A DNA stretch of 64,000 nucleotides. It comes from Norana najaformis. Taxonomy: Eukaryota; Annelida; Clitellata; Crassiclitellata; Hormogastridae. A program made the position numbers and the translations under genes. The stretch is taken from the NCBI GenBank assembly GCA_964023275.1, contig OZ029928.1, positions 1,116,001 through 1,180,000 on the forward strand, written 5' to 3'. The notes under the pieces are model-generated. The model ran no database searches, was not told where the DNA came from, and worked only from the letters and a program-made list of their open reading frames with translations. The first letter of the stretch is position 1. Every line of letters starts with the position of its first letter. This document shows, in pieces, positions 24,801 to 35,569 of this stretch.

Positions 24801-25357
24801 AAGCCATCGCAAGGTCCAAATGACTGGAAGTTCCGTAGATATTACTGAAAAAGGTTGGAGTTCCAGTGTTTAGAGCGACATAGGCACTGGCTTCCGTGTC
24901 GCCTTCCAACTGTGACCTCCGCGCGTCAGTAGAGTTGGACCCAAAGACGGTGCTGTGCGCATTGAAGTCGCTAAGCACGATCGCCCGTCTCTCTCGAAAG
25001 AAGCGAGAGTATGTGTTCGGGAGTAGAGGTCTCTCCGAATCACCTTGGCGATGGCAAACGTTCACGATCGTGAGCTTCTCCGCCAATCCATTGATTGAGA
25101 TGACGATCGATTCCGGATCGTCGGTGGTGCCAGCCAGGGAGTAGGCGATTCCTTTCCTGACGAACATGTCTACTCCTCCTTCCTGCTCTCCCGTGGATCG
25201 GTCATATCGCACACAGGAGTAACCTGGTATTTCAAGACTATTCGTTGGTCTCAGCCATGTTTCCTGAACGCATATGACCGATGGCGGGTCGCGCATCTCG
25301 GAGATGCGGTGCCTTAGCTCCCCCAGGCGGGCTCTGAGGCTACACGCGTTTCACTGC
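21866..25357 (-). pseudogene. ORF2 of I-group element: endonuclease, RT, RNase H, zinc knuckle
   Basis: Domains in order on minus: endonuclease from about 25330 (VICVQETWL, VLSDFNAHS, GSDHSPIL), RT from about 24100 (NGSPQGSVIS and the catalytic box LYADDSAIW, intact), RNase H from about 22710 (VYTDGSK, LRAEMMAIQ, GHLGIAGNETAD), and a C-terminal CxxC..H..C knuckle near 22070 (CDECNVQEIVGHFLMEC). The product would copy element RNA into DNA at a nicked target. A TGA replaces the expected Trp in ILQ*NA at the very start, an in-frame TGA follows KPAYE, and several shifts break it, so it is inactive. The stop codon is at 21866-21868. Confidence 0.85.
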
Positions 25358-25382
25358 AGTATGGTGAGATCTACGTTGGGTT

Positions 25383-27147
25383 TCAGAGAGAGGAGTGGCA
25401 GACGTGGTTTTCTTGGCAAAGAAGTTTTCGCTGATTGCGCTGGTAAATTTGTCGGTGACCACAGCCATAGGGATGTTGAAGTGCGAGTGGATGGCTGCCG
25501 ATAACAATTCCAGCAGCTTCAACTGCTGGCATCGAGGCGTAGTTCCCTTTACCGACTTCCTTTCCGATCGCATAGGCTGCTTGGCACAAGGCTTGGAGAG
25601 CCTTGAGTTGTACGTATGTTTCTCTGATCAGAGTCTCACTTGTCCCCTGTCCTTGTGACGCATCAGGGGCGTGTGCGTGTTTTGGTTGTGTTTTCTCCTG
25701 TCCTTTGGACACACGATGGGTGTGTGCAATCGTTGATTTTGCTGCTACGTTTTCCCCTTCCTTCGACGCACCAGGGGCGTGTGCGTTTGCTGGCCGAGAT
25801 GTCCCCTGTCCATTGGACGCACCAGGGGCATGTTCGTTTGAAGGCTTTGTTTGGTCCGGCTTGCAGTGCTTCGTGTGCTCGCCTTCTGTCGTAGCAGCTC
25901 TTCCTTGTAGGACAGGCTCGACAGCTTCTGCTCCTTGACGCCTTCGCCAGAGCGTATTTCGGGCAGAAGCTGGAGAGCGCGTTGTGTGGCCCACCTCAGG
26001 CTGCGGATTTCGCTTGCTCCTTTTTCTAGCAGTCGGTGTACTTGTGCTCTCCGGCACAGATGCTGCACTTCTGGGACTTCGCATAGTGCTTTGCTATATG
26101 GCCAACCGAAAAAAAACGAAACAGCGAGTGGGTGGTGGCACATAGTAATATGTGATGAAGACAAGAAAGCCTATAGAAATCTTGTTAGGCACAATTGTAC
26201 CCGGTTCAAAATTGATGAGTACCGCTGTCGTCGGCACCTTCACGCTGTTCTGGATCTTGTGGATCCTCTCAGCTTTTATCACCGCGAGTTGGCCATGATC
26301 TTTAAGGGAACACATGATGTCGGTGTCCGATATGGTACTAAGGACACCTTTTATGACCTTTTGCACGTACTTCGTGCGACACCTAACAATTTTCCGCGGT
26401 TCCGATACCTTAATCTGGTACCCGCAGATACCAGTCGCCGCTAGAAGACGAGCTTTATGTTCGCCTTTGTTCGGTCCGCCAAAGTGCACGCGTACACAAG
26501 TGGCGGCCTTGGGCGGGGCATCGGCATGTAGCGGTCCATACATCTTGTTCAGCTCTTCGCGAACAACGCGAGCATTAACTTCTCTAACGCAATGTTAACA
26601 AATTCTATGTAAACACGATCCTACACCGATTGCTTGACAGCATTTGGGTCGGCAGTCACTTCAGTCCTTTCGTCCGTTCTCGTGGGTTGCGGGTTTCCTT
26701 TGGGCTCCGATGCCACGTGTTTGCGGGTACGCGGGGACACGTGGCGCTGTGGTTCCTCTGCAGGCCTACCCATTGGCGCAACCTTTTTCCCAGATTTACC
26801 TTGCTTGACCTTTTTCCGTGGTGCCAGGTCCACCTTTCCCGGGGTTTTCCGCAAGGCAGCCAAGGAAACCTTAGGGACCTTTTTTCTCTCTTCTCGGCCC
26901 GTCGTTCGTCCCTGTCGAGTTTCTTTCTACGGACGACCTCAAAGCCTGTTTCATCATCTGCCGAAGTACTATCGGCATCACTGTCAGTGACAAAATACGG
27001 ATTGCTACCGCTCGCTTCTGTGTCTGACATTTTCCTCTTCTTATTCAGAATTGGAACGTCAAGAAAATCCATACTCTCAGGTCTCTGCTCATAGGTGGCA
27101 GACCCCGAGATAGTGGCTTTCTCACCGGTGTTCATAACGAACGGCAC
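25383..27147 (-). pseudogene. ORF1 (gag-like) of I-group element
   Basis: Starts MPFVMNTGEKATISG at 27147. A basic, acidic-patch N-terminal region is followed by a frameshift after EKREK, then a nucleic-acid-binding region (TCVRVHFGGPN, IRFxxxx-like) and zinc knuckles. In this copy the first knuckle and its neighbours are interrupted. The C-terminal part has a repeated HAPGASxGQGT peptide from four imperfect copies of about 50 bp (25640-25840), then LKALQALCQAAYAIG. The second copy at 58461-60265 shows the same layout and keeps frame where this one loses it. Confidence 0.75.
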
Positions 27148-27382
27148 AGCAAAGGAATAAAAACCGAAAAGGATTTAAAACTATAAGTCTACAGTTATGC
27201 AATATCAATGTTAAGTCTGAAGTAAAATCCTGAAATATTTTAACACAAATAACGATATAGCTCACCGTATAAATTTTCGCCAAGTTCGCTGGATATCACA
27301 ATTCTCCAATTCAAGGTCGCGCTTTCAGGAACACGTGTGCTACCTTCGGCTGTCAAATCTACAGTTCTGACCTGATCTTTTC

Positions 27383-27522
27383 ACTGAAATTAACTCACAC
27401 TCGCGCCTTTTTATAAGCTGGAGTTCCCACCCGAAATGGGACACTACCTATTCTAACATCTGTTGCAGGTGGCACCTGCAGGCGGCATTCTAGCCTACCC
27501 ACCCACGCGTGCCACCTCCGCA
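27383..27522 (-). repeat. Gypsy LTR, piece 2 of the interrupted copy
   Basis: Matches 34394-34533: ACTCACACTCGCGCC, then TTTATA.GCTGG, GAAATGGGACACT, GCACCTGCAGGCGGCATT, ending CCGCA. Together with 21400-21681 it restores an LTR of about 411 bp. The TTTATAAGC just inside may be the LTR TATA box. Confidence 0.9.
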
Positions 27523-27693
27523 ATATACCCCCATCAGAAAATGAGGAAACCGGTAAGGTTACCGAAAAAACGCAAACCTTAACTAATAAAAACGCTATCC
27601 AAGCTCAATCTAATTATAAGTCACTTTAGATAAATACATCACGAAAAGTTCCACTTGCTTATCTTAACTATTACATGGCAATGTTTCTTCACA

Positions 27694-29282
27694 TCACTGA
27701 GCCGGAATGTTTAATACGCAAACCCAATAACAAAGTCCCTTCCTTTGTGTCCAACAGTCTCTATTTGCTGCAGGAGGACTCAAAATGTCCGGTAAAAGGT
27801 AAAAGCGTACAGGACGATGTTTAATGTTCAAAGAATGCTGAGTTAGTTCCAATCTCCATCGCAACAGTTTCTGATTTGTATTGGCCATTCTGTTGATAAA
27901 TTGGAGCGGACTATGATCAGTGTACAAAGTGACCGGCGCAGAACCAAAATATACGCTGAACGCGCGTACAGCCACCACCAAGGCCAACTCTTCTTTTTCG
28001 ACAGTGGAATAGCGCGTCTTGTGGATGTTCAATTTCCGGCTCAGGTAGCAGACCGGATGTTCCTCCTCGTCCGCGACCTGAAACAAACAAGCTCCCACAC
28101 AAAACTGAGATGCATCAACAGCCAAACGAAATGGGATGTCATAATCGGGCGGCCCTAAAATAGGACTCGATGCCAAGCGCGATTTTAAATCGACAAAGGC
28201 TTTCTCTGAATCTACAGACCAATAGAAATGCTGGCCTTTCTTTAACAATTCAGTCAGTGCCAAGGTTATTTCAGAGTAGGGATGTAAATATCTTCGATAA
28301 TAATCAGCCAGTCCAAGAAATGATTGCACCTGCTTCTTATCAAGTGGTCTAGGAAAATTTTGCAAAACCTGGACCTTTAGCATTGAGACCAATGTGATGT
28401 TCCAAAAAGTCAATTTCAGCTTTAGAAAAAACAAATTTTTTCAGATTTAGTGTCAATTTAGCATTACAAATTCTTGAAAACACCTTCTTTAAATGACACA
28501 AATGCTCAGACCAAGGCATATATTTCCACTGGAAATGACCCTACGGTGTAACAAACCCAGTCAGAGGAATGAATCTTTACCCAATAGGATTTGCCAATAT
28601 CCCTTTGTCATGTCTAATTTAGTAAGAAACTTCGCCTTTCCCATCTTATCGATTAACGTTTCAATACGAGGTATGGGAAAATGATCAGGGACCGTGACGG
28701 AATTTAACTTTTTGAAATCCGTGCACAAGCGACTCGACCCATCCTGTTTCTGTACCATTACTATTGGAGCAGCCAAAGGACTGTCCGATTCCTCAATTAT
28801 TCCGGTTTTAAGAAGTTCCGCTATTTCCTGATCCATCTTAGACAATAGCTCGGGATTTAATCTATAGGCGGTTTGCCGCGTTTGTTTGGCTCCGGGGATG
28901 AAATCAATATGATGGGATATTACATCCGTTTTTCCCGGGACCACACTAAACACACCTTCAAAAGAATGCAACAGTGCATTAATTCAGTTGTTTGAACCGA
29001 ATCCAAATGACATATGGAAACAGCTTCATCCAAATTAACAGTCTCATGTACAGACGCATTAGGTGTACAATTCGTATGCATAGGCAACACAGACGGAACC
29101 GCACTGAGACACAATATATTGTTATCTCTAGTCTCGTAACGTTTCATTAAGTTCACGGGCACTACACGCCTACTTTTACGGCGGTCAGACTTAGCGACCA
29201 GATAATCAACCTGACCTAGGCGCTCCAACACAGAATAGGGGCCACAATACTTAGCTTGCATTGGTTTCCCAATCAACGGTAG
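27694..29282 (-). pseudogene. Gypsy pol: end of integrase, reverse transcriptase, RNase H
   Basis: On minus from 29282: integrase C-terminal segment (QAKYCGPYSVLERLG, RRKSRRVVPVNLMKRY), a short linker, RT from 28971 (AYRLNPELLSKMDQEIAELL, LCTDFKKLNSVTVPD, FLTKLDMTKGYWQ) and RNase H from 28230 (LAVDASQFCVGACLF, STVEKEELALV, LYTDHSPLQF). Between FQWKYMP and WSEHL near 28530 the segment that should hold the YxDD catalytic box is missing, so RT cannot work. Frameshifts lie near 28960 and 28440. The integrase tail directly in front of RT shows the integrase-first order. Confidence 0.85.
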
Positions 29283-30991
29283 TGTTACGCCCGCCCCATC
29301 ACCCTTATGGGCTGAAGCGTGTTGTTGTAGGGGGTAGAATTGTCGCGACTCAATTCCGTAACTGCTCCTACATAGATTCGAACCCTGATCGTGAGAGATG
29401 GCAAATTGTACCCGATGACCTCTCTCTCCAAAATAGGTTGGAACCTTACTCTGTAATCGTGCACTACGCCTCAGGGTTGGTAATTCCTGTGGGGCAATAC
29501 CTTCAGTTGCCTTACCAGATGGCGGTTCAATTCCCGAACTTAGAGTGGTGATAGTGACCTTCGGGTGGAAGGTTATCACATCTTCTGATGGATAAGAGTC
29601 CTTTTCCCCTACAACAATCTTACTTTTCTCTCTCGTACAAATTTCTTGAGAAGGTTGGCGCAACATAAAATCTTGCGTTGTTCTCAAGAGTTCTTCCGAT
29701 AATCTTTCACTCATCCTCGACTGGCGCTGTATAATTGCTTCTTCGTGGCGCTCAATACTTTCCTTCATTTCCTTCCGAAACTCCTGGAACTCGGTTTGGC
29801 GCTGTATAAGTACTTCTAATATTTGTTCTTGCCAATTTGTCTGGCGCTGCATAAATTCAGTTTTAGCATCAGAAATGGACGCTGGTGAAGACACCATAGC
29901 TACATCTTCCACCTTCTCAGAGGCGCGTCACAGGCTGATGTATCGGCCATTCTTCACAACAATCACAGACTTGATTTCCGAATTAACAATCGACTATATT
30001 TACAATCAAAGAAATAAAATTGTCTTTAAGACCTTTCTTTAAACTTAAGTTAATTCTTATTTATCAACTCGGAGCATTTGATTAAATTTTCAAGTAAATG
30101 AAAAATCATAAAAACTCCCTGCTCGGTTCGTCACAACACAGTAGAGATGTCCCCTGTCCGACTTGAACGAGCGTGGAAGGTTGAAACACCCAACCGAGTC
30201 CAACAATTCCAGGACCCAAGCTTCGAATCCTGAAAATCTGGCGAGAAACCTTCAGCGCGGTAGATTCACGCTACAATACAGCATGAATCGAACCCCAGAC
30301 TCCAAAATTTTAAGTCCCTCTCGATTCGGAAATATAATTTCAACAAGCCGCTTTGAATCCACACAACTCAGTAGGAAATCGCCTCAGATTCGCCCTACAG
30401 GGTTCAACACTTATACCTATAAGGAAACTATCGAAATCCGTAAGATTCGAACTGTTGATTATCATCTATACCACCTGGGAACTCACGAAAGAAAACGCGC
30501 TCTGTCAATTGCGCAAAATTCTTTTATACTGACCAGTGAGGACTCTCTCACCTCCAGTCGCCGCGTGCGGCCGATAGCAGCTACTAGGCGGACCGAATGA
30601 ACCTGTCCGAAACGCCCTCTACCTAGCGAACTCGCACAGAGCGACCTCTACCTGGCGAACTCGTACGCAGCGACCTCTACCTGGCGAACTCGTACTGAGC
30701 GACCTCCACCTGGCGAACTCGTACGGAGCGACCTCCACCTGGCGAACTCGCACGGAGCGACCTCTACCTGGCGAACTCGTCCGAAGCAACCTCTAGCCGC
30801 CTTCACCCGTACTAGGCAAACTCATACGGAGTGACCTCTACCTGCCTCTCTATGCCTGCCTTCCGTATTCGAACTGAGTGACCGTGTACGGGGAAACCGC
30901 ACTGTCGGCTCTCTCTCCAAAAATCATTTACCACGTATCGGCAAGGGCATTTAGATAGCGCCACTTGAAACAAAAAGGCTGGTTCGTTTCA
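29283..30991 (-). mobile_element. TG...CA-bounded insertion in gypsy integrase, 1.7 kb
   Basis: On the plus strand the segment starts TGTTACGCC at 29283 and ends GTTTCA at 30991. GTAG precedes (29279-29282) and follows (30992-30995), a 4 bp duplication. Removing it rejoins integrase codons GDLVLLLL and PLIGKP in one reading frame, so the boundaries are well defined. Inside on minus is a frame up to 29912 with QRQTxWQE-type repeats like a gypsy gag start, and LRRSARLQSKVPTYFG, like a gypsy pol end. I did not find two matching LTRs, so it may be an internally deleted LTR element or a long solo LTR. Confidence 0.65.
30611..30786. repeat. Minisatellite, 29 bp unit, about 6 copies
   Basis: Units start at 30641, 30670, 30699, 30728 and 30757, each GCGACCTCYACCTGGCGAAC plus TCGTACGGA or a variant, preceded by a diverged unit from 30611. 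It lies inside the 1.7 kb insertion. Confidence 0.9.
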
Positions 30992-30995
30992 GTAG

Positions 30996-32188
30996 TAGCA
31001 ACAATACTAAATCACCTTGCTGGTACGAGATATTCTTAGTATGTTTATCATACCACTCCTTTGATTTCAACTGTGCAACCAACACATTCTCGTTCATCAC
31101 TTTAACAGCAGCTTGAATATGTTCACGCATATTCAACAAAATCAATCAAATTGGATTTTGACAAACCGTGCATGACATCATCATTCAACCAACTTTGTTT
31201 AATCAACTGCAATGGTCCTTTCACATGAAAACCAAAGAGTAGGTCAAAAGCAGAAAACCCAGTCCTTATACAGGTACTTCCCTATACGCAAACAGAACCC
31301 AAGGCAAAACCTCATCCTCATTGCCAGGAAAATCCTCAACAATTGCCTTTAACGTATCTTTCAATTTCCGGTGAAATCTTTCACAACACCCATTTGTCTG
31401 TGGGTGGTACGGACTTGCTTTCAACTGCACAATTTGACATTTATTGAGAAAAATTTGCATTATCTCCGACATAAAATCTGAACCACAATCAGACAAATTC
31501 TCATGAGGAAATCCAAACATTGTAAAGACAGAAATTAAAGCCTTTGCTACATCATGAGCGGTATGAGTTCTTAGTGGAAATGCCAGTGGGTAATGAATGA
31601 CCATATCAATCAACATTAACATGCACCTATTCCTGGATTTATCGCATGTATTCAATGGTCCGACTATATCGATTGCAACCGTGAAAATGGCTCGGAGATA
31701 ACCGGTAAGTTGATCTATGGAGCACGTGCAGTTTTGGCCCCCTTTCCCATCCTTTGACATACAACGCATGTGCGGCAGTAATGTTTAACAGTGCCAAAAA
31801 TACCGGGCCACCAGAAATGCCTCAACAAACGGTCCACAGTTTTCTGCGTTCCCAAATGACAGCTAGCTGGAATGTCATGTGCGACATAAAACAACTTAGC
31901 CTGTAATTTTGAGGGACAACAATATTGTTGTGTTCGCTCTAAGCCCTCTGGTGTGAACTAGTCTCTCCATAAAGGAACAAGTACTCCATTTACAATTGCA
32001 TACGAACGGCGCTCCATCGTGCGACCATAATCAGAGATAGCCAACTGATACAACGGCGCTAAATCCTTGCACGCCTGTTGCTTATGAATGAACTGGTCAC
32101 GGGATACAGTATCAGATATATTAATATCCGTATCAGACTGTTCGTCGAATAATATAACCAGAACATTGTCGTCAGTGAAATCACACAC
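30996..32188 (-). pseudogene. Gypsy integrase region
   Basis: On minus: a linker piece from 32188 (YGRTMERRSYAIVNGVLVPL), an HHCC-type zinc module near 31760-31880 broken by a frameshift (HLGTQKTVDRLLRHFWWPG), then the catalytic core 31769-31266 with AIDIVGPL, SDCGSDFMSE and HPQTNGCCERFHRKL, which supply the D, D, E triad. The domain continues from 31145 (EWYDKHTKNI, GDLVLLLL) up to the inserted element. Integrase joins the cDNA to host DNA. Frameshifts make this copy inactive. Confidence 0.85.
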
Positions 32189-32616
32189 TCCCGCTGAAGA
32201 AATTGTGTTTGTGTATGAGTATTGTGAACACTAGGTTATATATAATCTGATTCAATCTCTGCCTGTGCTCTGGCAACCACCGCACTATCCTTCGGTTTCT
32301 AATCTACTAACCCTATATCATTGCCAGTTAGCATATGTATTCCAGGAGGCAAGCTATCAATCAGGCAGCAAAGAACAGGGTCCTTCCAAAACCACTGTCA
32401 ACCCGAATTTCAACCAGTGGCACCTGCAGTTTGACTCCAGTAATTCCCTTTATTAATATATTCTCGCCCGTGTCACCGAACTCAGACGGTTAATCAACTC
32501 CCTACTGACCAAACTTTGCAAAGAGCCAGAATCTCTCAGCAAAACAGTATTACGAGATTTTTCATTGACATAAAACAAGGTACCAGTAGAACAAAACGGT
32601 AGTTAGCGCTTATCTA

Positions 32617-34006
32617 CTAGACAACCTGCAACTTCCGATTTGTTCGGAATAGCCCCCGCAACCAATTCAATGGTTTTAACTGTGTTTCTAGACCCTCCTG
32701 CTCCCGATTTCGCCTTAAACTGAAACGGGACGAAAGGGAGTGGCCAATTTTCTTACAGTAAGCACAGGTAACTGGCGTACTAAACCGTTGTTGAAATTTT
32801 CTGTCCCTTAGCAGCAAAAATTTGTAAGGAGCCCCTGTTGTGTCCTGCCTCAAATTTTGACCCAACCCAGAATAGTTTTGTGTTTCCCCGGGACTGGTTC
32901 CCCCGAGGACTCGACATGAAAGAGCTTGTATGGCGTACTCATCCGCCAACCTAGCCGCTTCCATGAGGGTTTTGGGCTTCTTGTCAACTATCCACTTATG
33001 TAATTCCACAGGCAAACTCTTCACAAATGGTTCCAATTTGAAAACTTCAAAAGCTCTGCCTAAATCAAGCGAAAGGCTGTTCCCCCTCGAGCCACCGTTT
33101 AAAAGGCAACGTCAATCGGAACGCAAAATTTGAATATGTTTCCAAATTCCCCATAACGTGTTCTAAAACGCTTTGGGTAGAATTCCGGCACACGGGAATG
33201 CGCATTTAGCAATGCTTGCTTTAAAATGTCGTAATCTTGGCATTCCTCAATTGAAAGTTCAGAAAAACTTTCTGTGTTTTTCCCGTTAATTGCGTGAGCA
33301 AAAGGGCGGTCTATTAATCCTTAGGAAATTTATGAATTGTCATGGCTTTTCAAAGGATAACAGTACTGCTTAACATCGGATTCATCAAATTTAGGACCCA
33401 ATTTTACAGCCGAGGCTATCTTAAATGTATCAGTTTCTCGGACCCGGCCAGTTTCTGTCTGAGTGCTCTCCAAACTTCTTAGTTCTAAATCATATTGTCT
33501 CTCTTTGTCCTCCATTTCAGCCAATAATTTTCTATCTTCCAACTGTAACTTTCTTTCCTCTCCTCCGGTTTGAACCTTCTCTCCCGCTTCTGCCTGTAAC
33601 TTTCTATCTTCCAAGCGCATTCTTTCTTCAACTTTTCTTGCTTCAGCTTCAGCTTTTAACCTTCTCTCTTCCGCTTCTTCCTCTAATTTAAGTTTAGCCA
33701 ATTCAAATTCGCGCTCTTTTCATTTCTGTTACCTTTCCGCCTCCTCCGCTTCCTTTTGGGCCTTAATTTCTATTTATTCAATATTTAGTCGCACATCCTC
33801 CAAATCCACCTTTTTCAAGGATAGCAATCTAAAGAAAGCTTTTGCAATTGTATTTTACTCAAGCCCTTGGTCTCGTGGCCCATTTTTTCCAACTCCTCTC
33901 TCAATTCATCGGCCGACATGTCAAAAACGTCGTTCAAGGCTATCTGCTTAGCAGCACCCGGAGACTTCATTTTAGAACTAATTTTATACTCCAAAGCGTA
34001 CAACAA
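32617..34006 (-). pseudogene. Gypsy gag region
   Basis: Three frame-shifted pieces on minus. 34006-33815: MSADELREELEKMG, a SAP-like leader. 33701-33330: a long charged coiled coil (EEEAEERRLKAEAEARKVEE). 33036-32617: a SCAN-like stretch (LPVELHKWIVDKKPKTLMEA) and a zinc knuckle CAYCKKIGHSLSS in which the last Cys is Arg. The layout matches vertebrate-type gypsy gags with N-terminal coiled coils. A protease should follow between 32.6 and 32.2 kb but I cannot see its motif. Confidence 0.75.
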
Positions 34007-34102
34007 TTGAAGGAATTAAACCGCACACAAAACTTTAGTGCCAAATTTCTACAACCCAATTTCAGGCAAAAAAATTTAGCAAAAAGAACGATTTTTACGA
34101 AT

Positions 34103-34120
34103 TTTAAGGACGAGCCTCCA
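34103..34120 (-). other. Candidate primer-binding site of gypsy element
   Basis: On minus, two bases inside the LTR, TGGAGGCTCGTCC follows. TGG at this position is the standard start of a tRNA 3'-end primer site. The matching tRNA is not identified. Confidence 0.45.
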
Positions 34121-34122
34121 TA

Positions 34123-34536
34123 TGTTGGACGTTAGCCTAGAAGAAGTAAAAACACCCGCAGTAATTTTAAATGGCATATATGTACAAGCAAATTTGGACT
34201 CACGTGTACACAGAAAAACAACCAAGGCGGTCCAGCGAACAGGAGAATCTTCACAAGACACAGCGTCAACTTCACACAAAAAGGTCATCCACTGCGGGAG
34301 ACAGAATCAACTTCAAAACATCCTCAAAAGAACATCTCCTGAGTCCGTCCCCTCAACACAAGAGAACGACCAACAGGGTCAAAACCAGAAGCCGGACTAA
34401 AATTAACTCACACTCGCGCCTATTTATAGGCTGGTGTTCCCGCCCGAAATGGGACACTCCTATTCTGACATCTGTTGCAGATGGCACCTGCAGGCGGCAT
34501 TTTAGCCTACCCGCCCACACGTGCCACCCCGCAACG
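34123..34536 (-). repeat. Gypsy LTR, intact copy (5' LTR of minus-strand element)
   Basis: Begins TGTTGGACG, ends CCGCAACG on the plus strand. It aligns along its length with the two pieces at 21400-21681 and 27383-27522. The outer side abuts GTATGTATG at 34537. Confidence 0.9.
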
Positions 34537-34650
34537 GTATGTATGTATGTCTGTCTGTATGTCTGTATGTATGTATGTCTGGCGGCATGTATATCTGTCC
34601 GTCTATAAGTCTGTCTGTATGTCTGTCTGTATGTCTGTCTATCTATAGTG
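34537..34650 (+). repeat. GTAT/GTCT microsatellite, right flank of gypsy insertion
   Basis: Repeats of GTATGTCTGT continue the array that ends at 21399. Confidence 0.9.
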
Positions 34651-34781
34651 AGTTGAACTTTGAATTGAAACAAATTAAATGAAGCCATAGATTAGCGCGA
34701 TATTGACAGTGATGGGCACGTTTAACAACTGTAGTTACTAATTACTAGTTATAACTACGTTCAAGTAGTTAACAAGTAGTA

Positions 34782-35171
34782 TGTCACGTTCCTCGCCTCA
34801 TGTGTCGTCGTCGTCGTCAGCACGTGCGTCCGTTGATACCCTCTGGTGATCACGGATGGTAGCTGGAGGTGCGCAATCGGCGGGAAGTTTCGACACTCAC
34901 CTGATGCGAGGGAGTGCCAGAAGCTTACTGGTGAAAGACTCGAGTGAGGGAGTGTCAAACTAGTTTATAAGACTGGCGTTAGACCGATATCGACCGATAC
35001 AGACTGGAATCAGACCGATATAGACCGAGAGAGCGACAGAGCCGCTCGTCAGTCGATGTTTAACTGTGCACAACTGCCGTGAACTGCTGTTACACTTTAT
35101 TTCGGTCGAAGTAACATCTCAGTTAAATAATAATAAAAGACTTCTATTCGATAAGACTCGGCATCGTGACA
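34782..35171. repeat. Solo LTR nested in hAT
   Basis: Starts TGTCACGTTCC and ends CATCGTGACA, a TG...CA pair with a 7 bp inverted end. Flanks TAGTA and CAGTA suggest a 5 bp duplication with one change. ATAATAATAAAAGAC near 35128 may be the polyadenylation region. Confidence 0.75.
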
Positions 35172-35569
35172 CAGTATTAACTAAGTTTAGTGATAAGTAG
35201 TTACAGAGTTGTTAGACTACTTTTGCAATAGTTATAAATTCAGTAGTTAACTACTTAACATAACTACTTTCATATTATTTTAGTGCAACATTTTTAATAG
35301 ACGCGAGAAGAGGCGCCAAAATCTTTAGTTACATTTTCTTTGCTTCTACTCCATTTTTGAATCTATGGAATTAAAACCTGATGTAGGCCAAACTAATGTT
35401 TAGTAATTGTTTTTTCCCATAACTTCGTTAAAGTGACTTAATTGTGAAGGTTGGTTATAAGAAATCATATTTAAATCAAGGTAAGAAACTGCACTGAACA
35501 TTGGCAGTAAATTGTCGTAACTACTTACGTTTTTTTTTCAATAAGTGAATGTTATTAATTGCCATAATG

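Larger units (their letters stand above)
21682..27382 (-). mobile_element. I-group (RNase H-bearing) non-LTR retrotransposon, near full length
   Basis: Bounded by the duplication ACTGAAATTA on both sides. It reads on minus: a 5' leader 27148-27382, ORF1 with zinc knuckles, ORF2 with endonuclease, RT and RNase H, then a short 3' end without an obvious poly(A) tail. An RNase H domain argues against the Jockey clade and for the I/R1/Tad-type group. A second copy starts at 58418 in the other orientation and lacks about the first 190 bases of the leader. Both copies carry frameshifts. Confidence 0.85.
21400..34536 (-). mobile_element. Ty3/gypsy LTR retrotransposon with integrase-first pol order (Gmr1-like), nested insertions
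   Basis: The element reads on minus. LTRs begin TGTTG and end CAACG/CAA on the plus strand. The right LTR is 34123-34536. The left LTR is split into 21400-21681 and 27383-27522 by a 5.7 kb insertion; the pieces sum to the same length as the intact LTR. GTAT flanks both outer ends. Internal order on minus is gag, integrase, then reverse transcriptase and RNase H, unlike most gypsy elements. Many frameshifts, a deletion in RT and a 1.7 kb insertion in integrase show it is dead. Confidence 0.85.

Noticed and set aside
21682-27382. Calling the non-LTR elements Jockey
   Set aside because: A clear RNase H domain follows RT; Jockey-clade elements lack it.
29370-29400. TTCGAACCCTGATCG as a tRNA T-arm
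   Set aside because: No acceptor stem, anticodon arm or A box at proper spacing.
30163-30600. 145-codon plus-strand frame
   Set aside because: Lies inside the 1.7 kb insertion, no recognised domain, low-complexity.
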